Shown here: positions 27,066 through 35,296 of the stretch, one piece after another
How positions within the stretch are numbered: the first letter of the stretch is position 1
How the letters are laid out: each line of letters begins with the position of its first letter
NCBI RefSeq assembly: GCF_901827175.1
Contig: NZ_LR594662.1
Span: 2,604,001-2,668,000, forward strand
DNA: 64,000 nucleotides
Direction of reading: 5' to 3'
Source: Variovorax sp. RA8
GTDB lineage: Bacteria; Pseudomonadota; Gammaproteobacteria; Burkholderiales; Burkholderiaceae_C
Notes under the pieces: generated by a model
The model's input: the letters and a program-made list of their open reading frames with translations, nothing else
What the model was told of the DNA's origin: nothing
Databases searched by the model: none
Made by a program: the position numbers and the translations under genes

Positions 27066-27490
27066 GCCGCGCGGCCGTTCCGAAGGCGAATAGCGCCGCA
27101 GCCGAAGGCGCAGGTACTCCAGTGACGCTGCCGCTGCATCGTGTCCCGCTCTTCCGCGCCGCGCACGGCCGCACCGGCGACAAGGGCGATCGCTCCAACA
27201 TCAGCGTGATTGCCTGGCATCCGGAGCTCTATCCGCTGCTGGCCGAGCAGATCACGCCCGAAGCCGTGGCCGCGCAATTCCGCCACCGTGCGCCCAGCCG
27301 GGTGCAGCGCTTCCTGCTGCCGCGCCTCGGCGCCATGAACTTCGTGCTCGACGGGGTGCTGGACGGCGGCGTCAACGACGCGCTCAATCTCGATGCGCAC
27401 GGCAAGGCGCTGTCCTTCCTGCTGCTCGACATGCCGCTCGAGGTGCCGGATGCGCTGCTGCACCGGCTGGTCGGGCCGCCCGAGGGCTGA
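27062..27490 (+). CDS. AtuA-like C-terminal ferredoxin-fold domain protein
   Basis: This 142-aa protein corresponds to the C-terminal domain of AtuA (core HRVPLFRAAHGRTGDKGDRSNISVIAWHPELYPLL, then LGAMNFVLDGVLDGGVNDALNLDAHGKALS). In many organisms this is fused to the DUF1446 domain; here the two halves are separate but coupled by an ATGA overlap, so they probably form a complex. A TctC receptor gene follows 52 bases later. Confidence 0.82.
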   Translation: MSRAAVPKANSAAAEGAGTPVTLPLHRVPLFRAAHGRTGDKGDRSNISVIAWHPELYPLLAEQITPEAVAAQFRHRAPSRVQRFLLPRLGAMNFVLDGVLDGGVNDALNLDAHGKALSFLLLDMPLEVPDALLHRLVGPPEG

Positions 27491-27542
27491 GCGTCGTTCC
27501 TTTTTTCATTCATCCATTCAACGACCCCAGGAGACAACAAGC

Positions 27543-28508
27543 ATGATCCGATTGCCATCCCTTTCGCTGGCCCTCGCCGCGCTGCTGGCCGCAGGCGGCG
27601 CCACGGCCCAGGGCTTCCCCGAGAAGCCCATCACCTTCGTCGTGCCCTTCGCGGCCGGCAGCGCGACCGACCAGATCGCGCGCGCGCTCGGCAACGGCGT
27701 GACGGCCGAGACGAAGCAGCCGGTGGTGATCGACAACAAGGCCGGCGCGAGCGGCTTCATCGCCTCGCAGCAGGTCGCCAAGGCCGCGCCCGACGGCTAC
27801 ACGGTGCTGATCACCACCAACACCACGCACGCGGCCAACGAGCACCTGTTCAAGAAGCTGCCCTACGACCCGGTGAAGGACTTCGCGCCGGTGGCCGGGC
27901 TGGGCAAGGGCGGCCAGATCATGGTGGTGCGGCCCGAGTTTCCGGCGAAGACGGTGGCCGAGTTCGTCGCGCTCGCGAAGAAGGAGCCGGGCAAGCACAG
28001 CTTCGGCAGCGGCAGCTCGTCCAGCCGCATGGCGGGCGAGCTGCTGCAGCAGCTGGCGGACATCAAGCTGCTGCACGTGCCGTACAAGAGCAACCCCCTG
28101 GCCGTGACGGACCTGCTCGGCGGGCAGATCGACATGATGATCACCGACACGGCGACCGGCCTGCCGCAGGTCAAGGCGGGCAAGCTGCGCGCGCTCGGCG
28201 TCTCCGGCGCCAAGCGCTCGCCGCTGGCGCCGGACGTGCCCACCATCGCGGAGGCCGGCGTCAAGGGCTACGAGATGGGCTACTGGTTCGCGGCCTACGC
28301 GCCCGCGAAGACGCCGCCCGCGGTGGTCAATCGCCTGAACGAGCTGCTGGTGAAGGCCGCGAAGAGCGAGGCTGCCAAGGCGGCCTTCTACGAGCCGAGC
28401 GGCACCGAGGTGTTCACCACCACGCCCGAGGAGCTGGCGAAGTTCCAGACCGCCGAATCGCAGAAGTGGGGCCGCATCGTGAAGGCCGCGGGCATCCAGG
28501 CCGAGTAG
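27543..28508 (+). CDS. Bug/TctC-family periplasmic solute receptor of the AtuA-like operon
   Basis: This 321-aa exported receptor has a signal peptide (IRLPSLSLALAALLAAGGATA) and the signature GFPEKPITFVVPFAAGSATDQIARAL, with APDGYTVLITTNTT and GYEMGYWFAAYAPAKTP. AGGAGACAACAAGC precedes the ATG. Its position after the AtuA-like pair suggests that it captures the substrate of that pathway. Confidence 0.93.
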   Translation: MIRLPSLSLALAALLAAGGATAQGFPEKPITFVVPFAAGSATDQIARALGNGVTAETKQPVVIDNKAGASGFIASQQVAKAAPDGYTVLITTNTTHAANEHLFKKLPYDPVKDFAPVAGLGKGGQIMVVRPEFPAKTVAEFVALAKKEPGKHSFGSGSSSSRMAGELLQQLADIKLLHVPYKSNPLAVTDLLGGQIDMMITDTATGLPQVKAGKLRALGVSGAKRSPLAPDVPTIAEAGVKGYEMGYWFAAYAPAKTPPAVVNRLNELLVKAAKSEAAKAAFYEPSGTEVFTTTPEELAKFQTAESQKWGRIVKAAGIQAE

Positions 28509-28997
28509 CCGGCTCCCGACGACGCACCGCGACCAGCAGACGAGCATGCAACAGACCAGGAGGCGCGCCGCCGGCGCGCACTCTTCGCCGCCGCATCAGT
28601 GATCGCGACACTGCGCGCAGCCATGTTGCTTGATGGGTGCTTTGTCTCCGCTTGTAAAAGGTTGCGAATACTTAAGTTCGCGAAATGATGCCAAATCCCG
28701 GTGGCTCGATGCGATTGCGTCGCTTCGTGCCCACGGATGCCTGTTTGACGGGCATTCCGTCGGAACGCCCGTGGGGCCTCGCACGGATGAGTTGCTCTCT
28801 GGGTTGTCCACAACGTTATCAACGGGCCCGGGGGATAAATTTCCCTCTGGCCGGGGCGCCTTGGGCGCTGCCGGCGCCGGACTTAGCCACAAGCGCGGCT
28901 AACAAATAAATCACGCGCTGACAAGCGCGTTACCGAGCAAAGACACAGTCGGATATCCCATGCGCGAAGGGCGCGAACGGCGCAGGGGATCCGCGGC
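28509..28997. other. Intergenic region between convergent genes
   Basis: This 489-base stretch is less GC-rich than its surroundings. Short open frames inside it (for example 28630-28902) have no recognisable protein content or ribosome sites and overlap one another in several frames, so I treat it as non-coding. A hairpin at 28913-28930 is the only structure I can support. Confidence 0.5.
28913..28930 (-). terminator. Hairpin terminator for the flavoprotein gene
   Basis: ACGCGCT and AGCGCGT form a perfect 7-bp stem with a 4-base loop. Read on the minus strand it is followed by GATTTATTTGTT, a T-rich tail. It lies about 70 bases after the stop of the minus-strand flavoprotein gene, so a Rho-independent terminator is plausible. 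Confidence 0.5.
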
Positions 28998-30395
28998 TCA
29001 GTCCTGCGCTGGAGGCGCCTCCAGCGGCCGCAGTGCACCCAGCACCGTCGGCAGCAGCTCCGACACGGTGGGATGGATGAACACGGCGCGTTGCACGGTC
29101 GACACCGGCTGCCGCGCATACATCAGCGTCAGCAGCGCATGCACCGCCTCGTCGGCCTCCACGCCCAGCAGCGTCGCACCGACCAGGTGGCGCGTCTGCG
29201 CATCCACCAGCACGCGCAGGAAACCTTGCTCTTCACCCTTCTGCACCGCGCGCCCGACCCGGGACATGGGACGCTCGCCGATGAGGGTCGGCCGGCCCGA
29301 GCGCAGCGCCTCGCCCACGGTGATGCCGATTCGCGCGAGCGGCGGGTCGGTGTAGAGCGCGTAGGCAGGAATGCGATCGCCCACGCGCCGCGGGTCGTCG
29401 TCCAGCAGGTTCGCGGCGACGATCTCGAAGTCGTTGTAGGCCGTGTGCGTGAAGGCGCCGCGGCCGTTGCATTCGCCGAGCGCCCAGATGCCTTCCGCCG
29501 AGGTGCGAAGCTGGTCGTCGACCTCGATGAAGCCGCGCTCGTCGACCTTGACGCCGGCGCGCTCCAGCCCCAGGTCATCGGTGTTGGGCCGGCGCCCGGT
29601 GGCGTTGAGCACGTGCGTGCACAGGAACTCGTCCTGGTCGTCCCCGCAGCGCCAGCGCGCGGCGATGCGCTCTCCCTCGCGCCGCAGCGCGAAGCATTCC
29701 GTGCCCGTGCGGATCTCGACGCCCTCGCGCTCTAGGATCTCCTGCAAGGCAGCCGCCACATCGGCGTCCTCGCGCGGCACGATCTGCGCGCCTCGCTGCA
29801 GCATCGTCACCCGCGAGCCGAAACGCCTGAACATCTGGGCGAACTCCAGCCCCACGTAGCTGCCGCCGACCACGCCCAGGTGCTCGGGCAGTCGATCGAG
29901 TGCCATCAGCGACGAGTTGTTGAGCACGTCCACGCCGTTGCGGATCTCGGGCGCCAGCTCGCTCGCGCGGCCGCCCACATTCACGAAGATGCGATCGCTG
30001 CGCAGCAGCCGATCGGCCACGCGAACCGCGCCGGGCGCTTCGAAGCGCGCATGGCCCTGGATCACCGTGACGCCCGGCATGCCGCGCAGCCAGTTCTCGA
30101 CGTTCTCGCTCGACTTGCCGGAGATGCGGCTCTTGCGCGCCATCACCGCGCCGAAGTCCACCGCGGCTTCGCCCCGGATCGAGACGCCGTACTCCTCGCT
30201 TCGATGCAGCAGCGCCGCCACGTGCGCGCTCGCCACCATCGCCTTGGTCGGAATGCAGCCGGTGTTGACGCAGGTGCCACCGAATCGATGGCGCTCCACC
30301 ACCGCGACGCGCCGGCCCGCTTGCGAGAGGCGGGCGGCCAGCGCGGGGCCGGCCTGGCCGCTGCCGATGACGATGGCGTCGAATGGCTCGTCCAT
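28998..30395 (-). CDS. Mercuric-reductase-like FAD pyridine-nucleotide disulfide oxidoreductase
   Basis: This 465-aa flavoprotein belongs to the dihydrolipoamide dehydrogenase/MerA family. It has the FAD motif AIVIGSGQAGPALAARL, the redox-active disulfide GGTCVNTGCIPTKAM, the NAD site LGVVGGSYVGLEFAQMF and the C-terminal HPTVSELLPT loop of the dimer partner. It lacks both the N-terminal heavy-metal domain and the C-terminal Cys pair of true MerA, and no mer genes are nearby, so mercury reduction is unlikely. The ATG at 30395 sits at proper distance from AAAGGAGA; the ATG two codons earlier is too close. It stands alone, divergent from an acylphosphatase. Confidence 0.85.
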   Translation of the reverse strand: MDEPFDAIVIGSGQAGPALAARLSQAGRRVAVVERHRFGGTCVNTGCIPTKAMVASAHVAALLHRSEEYGVSIRGEAAVDFGAVMARKSRISGKSSENVENWLRGMPGVTVIQGHARFEAPGAVRVADRLLRSDRIFVNVGGRASELAPEIRNGVDVLNNSSLMALDRLPEHLGVVGGSYVGLEFAQMFRRFGSRVTMLQRGAQIVPREDADVAAALQEILEREGVEIRTGTECFALRREGERIAARWRCGDDQDEFLCTHVLNATGRRPNTDDLGLERAGVKVDERGFIEVDDQLRTSAEGIWALGECNGRGAFTHTAYNDFEIVAANLLDDDPRRVGDRIPAYALYTDPPLARIGITVGEALRSGRPTLIGERPMSRVGRAVQKGEEQGFLRVLVDAQTRHLVGATLLGVEADEAVHALLTLMYARQPVSTVQRAVFIHPTVSELLPTVLGALRPLEAPPAQD

Positions 30396-30564
30396 GTGCA
30401 TCTCCTTTGGAAGCGCGCAGTGTGTCAGGCCAGGAGCGCCTTGACCAGATCCAGCTGCGGTCCGGTCCGTGCGTCGTGAGCTGCAGGTTGGCCTCGGGAC
30501 ATGGAGTTGGTGTCTACCCGGAGCAGGTCGACAATGGACCGCCCGCGATCACCGAAGGAAACGC

Positions 30565-30873
30565 ATGCAGCCCCACGACGAGAACGCACCGATCGAGCAC
30601 CGCCTGGTGCGTGTGCGCGGCCTCGTCCAGGGCGTCGGCTTCCGCGCCAGCTGCATGCGTCACGCGCGCGCGCATGGCATCGCCGGCTGGGTGCGCAATT
30701 GCCGCGACGGCTCGGTCGAGGCGCTGCTTCAGGGCTCGCCGCAGCAGCTGGCGCAGATGTGCGACTGGCTGCGCCACGGCGTGCCCGGCGCGCGGGTCGA
30801 GGGGCTGGAGCAGAGCGTCGTGCACGCGCCGTCGCTGCCACTGGAAGGGTTCGACATCCTGCCCGCTGCGTGA
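30565..30873 (+). CDS. acyP: Acylphosphatase
   Basis: This 102-aa acylphosphatase hydrolyses carboxyl-phosphate bonds such as acetyl phosphate. It has the phosphate-binding loop with catalytic Arg in VRGLVQGVGFRASCMRHA and the catalytic Asn in GWVRNCRDGSVEALLQG. The GAAGGAAACGC ribosome site marks the ATG at 30565; the frame is open upstream to 30469 but without family similarity. It is a single gene. Confidence 0.92.
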   Translation: MQPHDENAPIEHRLVRVRGLVQGVGFRASCMRHARAHGIAGWVRNCRDGSVEALLQGSPQQLAQMCDWLRHGVPGARVEGLEQSVVHAPSLPLEGFDILPAA

Positions 30874-31142
30874 GCCGTCGGGGTCGAGGGCGGTGGCCTC
30901 GGCACGTGTCCTACGGCGCGGTAGGGATGCGCCTACAAACGAAACGTACTCATGCGAAGGGATGCCTGCTGGCGCTTGCCTCAGGATGAATTTTCCGGCA
31001 TCCCGCCTGCCGCACACGCAGGCACCGAACACATGAGGGTATGAATGAGTATGGGTATCGACGTAGACCGAAACGCCGCGCAAGCCAGATTTCTGCGGCC
31101 CGTGCGCTGGACTACGCAGCTTGAAAACGGGTCGCGATTCTG
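30874..31142. other. Intergenic region upstream of the WbsX-like gene
   Basis: These 269 bases have no recognisable gene. GCCTGC (31005-31010) and GCAGGC (31018-31023) can pair around a 7-base loop, but no T tract follows. The promoter of the WbsX-like gene should lie here; I cannot assign it. Confidence 0.4.
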
Positions 31143-32243
31143 ATGAGCAGCCCGCAGCTGCTGGCATTCCTGCTGCCGCAATTTCATCGCATCCCGGAAA
31201 ACGACCAGTGGTGGGGCGAAGGCTTCACCGAGTGGACGAACGTCAGGAAGGCGCGGCCGGGATTCCGCGGGCACCGACAGCCCCGCGTGCCGCTGCACGG
31301 CCACTATTACGACTTGTCGGATCCCAGCACGCAGGACTGGCAGGCCGAGCTTGCGAAGGCCCACGGACTGGGCGGCTTCTGCTACTACCACTACTGGTTC
31401 GCGGGCCGCCAGTTGCTGGAGCGGCCGCTGGAATCCATGCTGCGGCGGGGTGCGCCCGACTTCCCGTTCTGCCTGGCATGGGCCAATGAACCCTGGACGC
31501 GCGTCTGGGATGGCGGCGACCGCCACGTCCTGATGCCGCAGAGCTACGGCGACAAGAGCCATTGGGAGGCTCACTACCGGCATCTCGAGAGGGCGTTTCG
31601 AGACCCGCGCTACATCCGCGTGGATGGCTGCCCGGTGATCCTCATCTACCGCAGCGCCAGCATCGCCGAGTGCGGCGACATGCTGGATTGCTGGCGCAAC
31701 CTGGCGGTGAAGAGCGGCTTCCCCGGGCTGCACGTCGTGAGCATGCTGACCGTGTTCGGCCGTGATGAGCGCAGCCATCTCTTCGACGCCTATTCGGAGT
31801 TCGAGCCCTTCTACACGCAGGCGCACCTGCCGCTCCACCTGAGGATTTCCGAGAAGCTCGTGAATGGAGCCAGCCGGCTGTGCTGGCGCTATCTTGGAAG
31901 GGGCCCCTACGCGCCCCGGAGCAGGGACTACCGGGCGATGTGGCGGGCGCTTGCCAGCCGTCCCGTGCGGCCGGGCCAGTACCCCGGCGCATTCGTCGAT
32001 TGGGACAACAGTCCGCGCAGGCGGCTGGACACGAGCCTGGTCATGCGCAACGTGGATGTCGACACATTCCGGACCGGTTTTTCACAGCTCTACGAGAGAG
32101 CCAGCGATGCCGGAGCCCGCTTCATCTTCATCAATGCGTGGAATGAATGGGCGGAGGGCACCTACCTGGAGCCTGACGAGGACATGGGCACGGCCTATCT
32201 GGAGGCCATCCATTCCGTGGTCGGACGCAACGGCGGCGGCTGA
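31143..32243 (+). CDS. WbsX-like glycosyltransferase / GH99-like domain protein
   Basis: This 366-aa protein of the WbsX family (glycoside-hydrolase-99-like TIM barrel) is usually found in O-antigen and capsule clusters. Diagnostic segments are FLLPQFHRIPENDQWWGEGFTEW, HGLGGFCYYHYWFAGRQLLERPL, LAWANEPWTRVWDGG and FINAWNEWAEGTYLEPD near the C terminus. It is full-length apart from any fused transferase domain. No other polysaccharide genes are near, so its substrate cannot be inferred. A GC hairpin spans its stop codon. Confidence 0.85.
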   Translation: MSSPQLLAFLLPQFHRIPENDQWWGEGFTEWTNVRKARPGFRGHRQPRVPLHGHYYDLSDPSTQDWQAELAKAHGLGGFCYYHYWFAGRQLLERPLESMLRRGAPDFPFCLAWANEPWTRVWDGGDRHVLMPQSYGDKSHWEAHYRHLERAFRDPRYIRVDGCPVILIYRSASIAECGDMLDCWRNLAVKSGFPGLHVVSMLTVFGRDERSHLFDAYSEFEPFYTQAHLPLHLRISEKLVNGASRLCWRYLGRGPYAPRSRDYRAMWRALASRPVRPGQYPGAFVDWDNSPRRRLDTSLVMRNVDVDTFRTGFSQLYERASDAGARFIFINAWNEWAEGTYLEPDEDMGTAYLEAIHSVVGRNGGG

Positions 32244-32251
32244 GCCGCCGC
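32233..32251. terminator. GC hairpin at the end of the WbsX-like gene
   Basis: GCGGCGG (32233-32239) and CCGCCGC (32245-32251) form a 7-bp stem around a 5-base loop overlapping the stop codon. There is no T run, so intrinsic termination is uncertain. It lies between two convergent genes (the next ends at 32283). Confidence 0.3.
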
Positions 32252-32282
32252 GCGCCAACCGGACGCGCCGGCGCCGGCGTAC

Positions 32283-33515
32283 TCAGGCCAGCAGGTCGTG
32301 CAGGGTGCGCGCGATCACCTTGGTCGCGCGCCGCAGATCCTCCAGCACCAAGCGCTCGTCGCTGCGCTTGGCATGCGATTCGAGCACGCTGCGCGGGCCG
32401 GCCCCGTAGATCACGCCCGGGATGCCGGCTTCGGCGTAGAGCCGCACGTCGGTGTAGAGCGGCGTGCCCATGGCCTTGATCGGCTCGCCGAAAACCTGCT
32501 GGCCGTGCTTCTGGATCGCGTCGACCAGCGGCTTGTTGCCGGGCAGCGGCTTCATCGAATTGGCCAGCAGCAGGCGCTTGATATCGACCGTGATGCCCGG
32601 CACCTGCGCGGCGGCATCGGCGATGACCTGGCGGATGGAGGCCTCGACCTCGGCCGGATGTTCCTCGGGGATCATGCGGCGGTCCAGCTTGAACACCACC
32701 TTGCCGGGCACGACGTTGGTGTTGGTGCCGCCCTCGATGCGGCCCACGTTGAGGTAGGGATGCGTAATGCCCTCGACCTTCGACGTGACCTGCTGGTAGA
32801 GCGTGTTCTGCGCATAGAGCGCATTCAGGATACGGACCGCCCCCTGCAGCGCATCGACGCCGGTGGCAGGCACGGCCGCATGGGCCATCTTGCCGTGCAC
32901 GGTGACTTCCATCTGCAGGCAGCCGTTGTGGGCCGTCACCACCTCGTAGCTGAAGCCGGCCGCGATCATCAGGTCGGGCTTGGTGAGGCCGTTCTTCAGC
33001 AGCCAGCCCGGGCCGAGGAGGCCGCCGAATTCCTCGTCGTAGGTGAAGTGCAGCTCGACGCTGCCCTTGGCCGGCTTCGCCACCGCTTCGAGGGCACGCA
33101 GCGCGAAGGTGAAGCTAGCGAAGTCGCTCTTGCTGACCGCCGCGGCGCGGCCGTAGAGGCGGCCGTCCTCGATCTCGCCGCCGTAGGGGTCGTGGGTCCA
33201 GCCTTCGCCGGGCGGGACCACGTCGCCGTGCGCGTTCAATGCCACGGTGGGCCCAGCGCTGCCGTACTTGCGGCGCACGATCAGGTTGGTGATCGACTCC
33301 AGGCCGTAGTCCTTCACTTCCTGCGCGGGCACCGGGTGCTTCTCTGCCACGAAGCCGAAGTCTTCCAGCAGCTCGGCCGTGCGCTCCGCATGGGGCGCGT
33401 TGTTGCCGGGCGGCGTGTCGGTGGGCACGCGCACCATCTGCTGGAGGAAGCGCACCTCCTCGTCGAAATGCGCGTCGATCCATGCGTCGAGCTTGTCGTA
33501 GTCGGTGGTCGTCAT
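32283..33515 (-). CDS. M20-family (ArgE/DapE-like) hydrolase in the purine operon, atypical metal site
   Basis: This 410-aa M20 metallohydrolase has the metal His in LNAHGDVVPPG and the catalytic Glu pair in YDEEFGG, with a lid/dimerisation domain in the middle. Where most M20 enzymes have the bridging Asp in GRGAADMKGG, it reads GRAAAVSKSDF, so the Asp is missing at its usual place. It is the last gene of the gntR-puuE-uraD/uaaC operon, one base after the preceding stop. That context suggests a ureido compound of the allantoin pathway (for example ureidoglycolate), because no ureidoglycolate lyase gene is seen. This function is inference. Confidence 0.82.
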   Translation of the reverse strand: MTTTDYDKLDAWIDAHFDEEVRFLQQMVRVPTDTPPGNNAPHAERTAELLEDFGFVAEKHPVPAQEVKDYGLESITNLIVRRKYGSAGPTVALNAHGDVVPPGEGWTHDPYGGEIEDGRLYGRAAAVSKSDFASFTFALRALEAVAKPAKGSVELHFTYDEEFGGLLGPGWLLKNGLTKPDLMIAAGFSYEVVTAHNGCLQMEVTVHGKMAHAAVPATGVDALQGAVRILNALYAQNTLYQQVTSKVEGITHPYLNVGRIEGGTNTNVVPGKVVFKLDRRMIPEEHPAEVEASIRQVIADAAAQVPGITVDIKRLLLANSMKPLPGNKPLVDAIQKHGQQVFGEPIKAMGTPLYTDVRLYAEAGIPGVIYGAGPRSVLESHAKRSDERLVLEDLRRATKVIARTLHDLLA

Positions 33516-33516
33516 G

Positions 33517-35295
33517 TCAGTGCGCTTTCTCGCTGGCCAGGTTGTCGAGCAGCAGCTGGAAGGCTTCGACCGCCAGCTGTATGTCGTTGTTGGTGCTCGA
33601 TTCGAGCGGGTTGTGGCTGATGCCGGAATTGATGCCGCGCACGAAGAGCATGGCCTGCGGCATCACCTCGTGCAGCTTCATCGCGTCGTGCCCGGCGCCG
33701 CTGGGCATGCGGTGCAGCGGCACGCCGAGCGCATCGACCGCCTTCTCCCAGCGCTGCTGCCAGTCCGGGGCGCTGGGCGCGGCGGAGGCCTTCATGCTCT
33801 CTTCGATCGTGTGGCGCACGCCGCGCCGCTCGCAGATCGCCACGAGCTCGGCCAGGACGTCGGCCGTCAGCTTGTCGCGCTGCGGGTTGTTGGGCGCGCG
33901 CAGGTCCAGGCTGAACTTGCAGCGGCCCGGCACCACGTTGATCGAACCGCTGGGCACTTCCAGCATGCCGACAGTGGCGACCGAGTCGCCGTCCCTGGCG
34001 GCGCGCTGCTCGGCGTAGAGGATCAGCTCGGCCACCGCGGCGGCCGCATCGCGGCGGCGGTTCATCGGCGTGGTGCCGGCGTGGCTGGCCATGCCGATCA
34101 CTTCGCCCACGTAACGCACCCCGCCGTTGATCGAGGTCACGATGCCCAGTGGCAGGTCCAGCTCGGTCAGCACGGGGCCCTGCTCGATATGCACTTCGAC
34201 GAAGCCGAGGTACCGGGACGGGTCGCGCTTCAGCTGCGGGATGTCCTCTTCCTTCAGTCCGGCGATCGCGCGCGCCTCGCGCATGGTGATGCCGTCGGCG
34301 TCCTTCTGGTCCAGCCACTTCGGGTCGAAATGCCCGGTCAGCGCGCCCGAGCCGAGGAAGGTGGCCTTGTAGCGCTGGCCTTCCTCCTCCGCGAAGCCGA
34401 CGACCTCGAAGGCGTAGGGCAGGCGGCGGCCCTGGCGCTTGAGCTCGCGCACGCAGGCGATGGGCACGAAGATGCCCAGCCGCCCGTCGTACTTGCCGCC
34501 GTTGCGCACGGTGTCGTAGTGCGAGCCGGTGAGGAGCGTCCTTGCATCGGGCGAGGTGCCCTCGTAGCGGCCCACCACGTTGCCCACGGCATCGATCTCC
34601 ACGCTGTCGAAGCCGGCGTCGCGCATGCAGCCCGCGATCTGCTGCGCGCAGGCCCGGTGCGCCTCGGTCAGGTAGGTGACGGTGAGCTGGCCTTTCTCGG
34701 CATAGCCGGGGTCGGTGTGCACCGAGAGCTGTTCGTGCCAGTCCCACACGTCGTTGCCGAGGGCGGGCGTGACGCCGAACTTGTCGTCCAGCCGGATCTC
34801 GGCGATGCGGTGGATGTTGCGCAGCGCCTCGCCGCGCTCGAAATCCGCGGGGTGGTGCAGCCGGCGCTCGAAGGTGTCGATGATCTCGCGCTTGCCGAGG
34901 CCCGTGCCGCGCGGCCCGCGCACCGCGAGGATGAAGGGGAAGCCGAACTTGGCGTTGTAGTCGGCGTTGAGCTGCTGGATCTTCGCGAACTCCTCGGGCG
35001 TGCACTCCGTGAGGCCGGCCTTGCCCTGCTCGTGGGTGGATTCGGCCGTCAGCGTCTTGCTGACCATGGCCTTGCCGGCGAGTTCGGGGTGCGCGCGGAT
35101 GAGGCCGAGCTGTTCGTCTTCGGTGGCGCTGGAGACCACCTGCACCAGCGCATGCTTGAGATGCGCCAGCGAGCGGAAGGGCCGTGCCGCGGCGGCGCGC
35201 TGCGCGATCCACGGCGAATGCTCGTAGGTGCCGTCGAGCAGGGCCGCGAACTGGTCGGGCGCGGCGGCGTTCAGTTGTTCGATGCTCAGGGCCAT
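33517..35295 (-). CDS. Fusion of OHCU decarboxylase (UraD) and allantoate amidohydrolase
   Basis: This is a 592-aa bifunctional protein. Residues 1-170 are UraD, which decarboxylates 2-oxo-4-hydroxy-4-carboxy-5-ureidoimidazoline to S-allantoin (ATEDEQLGLIRAHPELAGKAM with catalytic His; FGFPFILAVRGPRG). Residues 180-590 are an M20 allantoate/N-carbamoyl amidohydrolase (LLTGSHYDTVRNGGKYDG, VGFAEEEGQRYKATFLGS, VEVHIEQGPVL, GAGHDAMKLHEVMP). The steps joined are not consecutive, since allantoinase acts between them, and its gene puuE lies directly upstream with a one-base gap. No stop or frameshift occurs at the joint, so the fusion looks genuine. Confidence 0.92.
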   Translation of the reverse strand: MALSIEQLNAAAPDQFAALLDGTYEHSPWIAQRAAAARPFRSLAHLKHALVQVVSSATEDEQLGLIRAHPELAGKAMVSKTLTAESTHEQGKAGLTECTPEEFAKIQQLNADYNAKFGFPFILAVRGPRGTGLGKREIIDTFERRLHHPADFERGEALRNIHRIAEIRLDDKFGVTPALGNDVWDWHEQLSVHTDPGYAEKGQLTVTYLTEAHRACAQQIAGCMRDAGFDSVEIDAVGNVVGRYEGTSPDARTLLTGSHYDTVRNGGKYDGRLGIFVPIACVRELKRQGRRLPYAFEVVGFAEEEGQRYKATFLGSGALTGHFDPKWLDQKDADGITMREARAIAGLKEEDIPQLKRDPSRYLGFVEVHIEQGPVLTELDLPLGIVTSINGGVRYVGEVIGMASHAGTTPMNRRRDAAAAVAELILYAEQRAARDGDSVATVGMLEVPSGSINVVPGRCKFSLDLRAPNNPQRDKLTADVLAELVAICERRGVRHTIEESMKASAAPSAPDWQQRWEKAVDALGVPLHRMPSGAGHDAMKLHEVMPQAMLFVRGINSGISHNPLESSTNNDIQLAVEAFQLLLDNLASEKAH

Positions 35296-35296
35296 C

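Noticed and set aside
28630..28902. Short open frames in the intergenic region at 28.6-28.9 kb.
   Set aside because: They overlap each other in different frames, have no ribosome sites and show no recognisable protein features.
28998..30395. Annotation as mercuric reductase (merA).
   Set aside because: The C-terminal vicinal Cys pair and N-terminal metal-binding domain are absent, and no merR, merT or merP genes are near.
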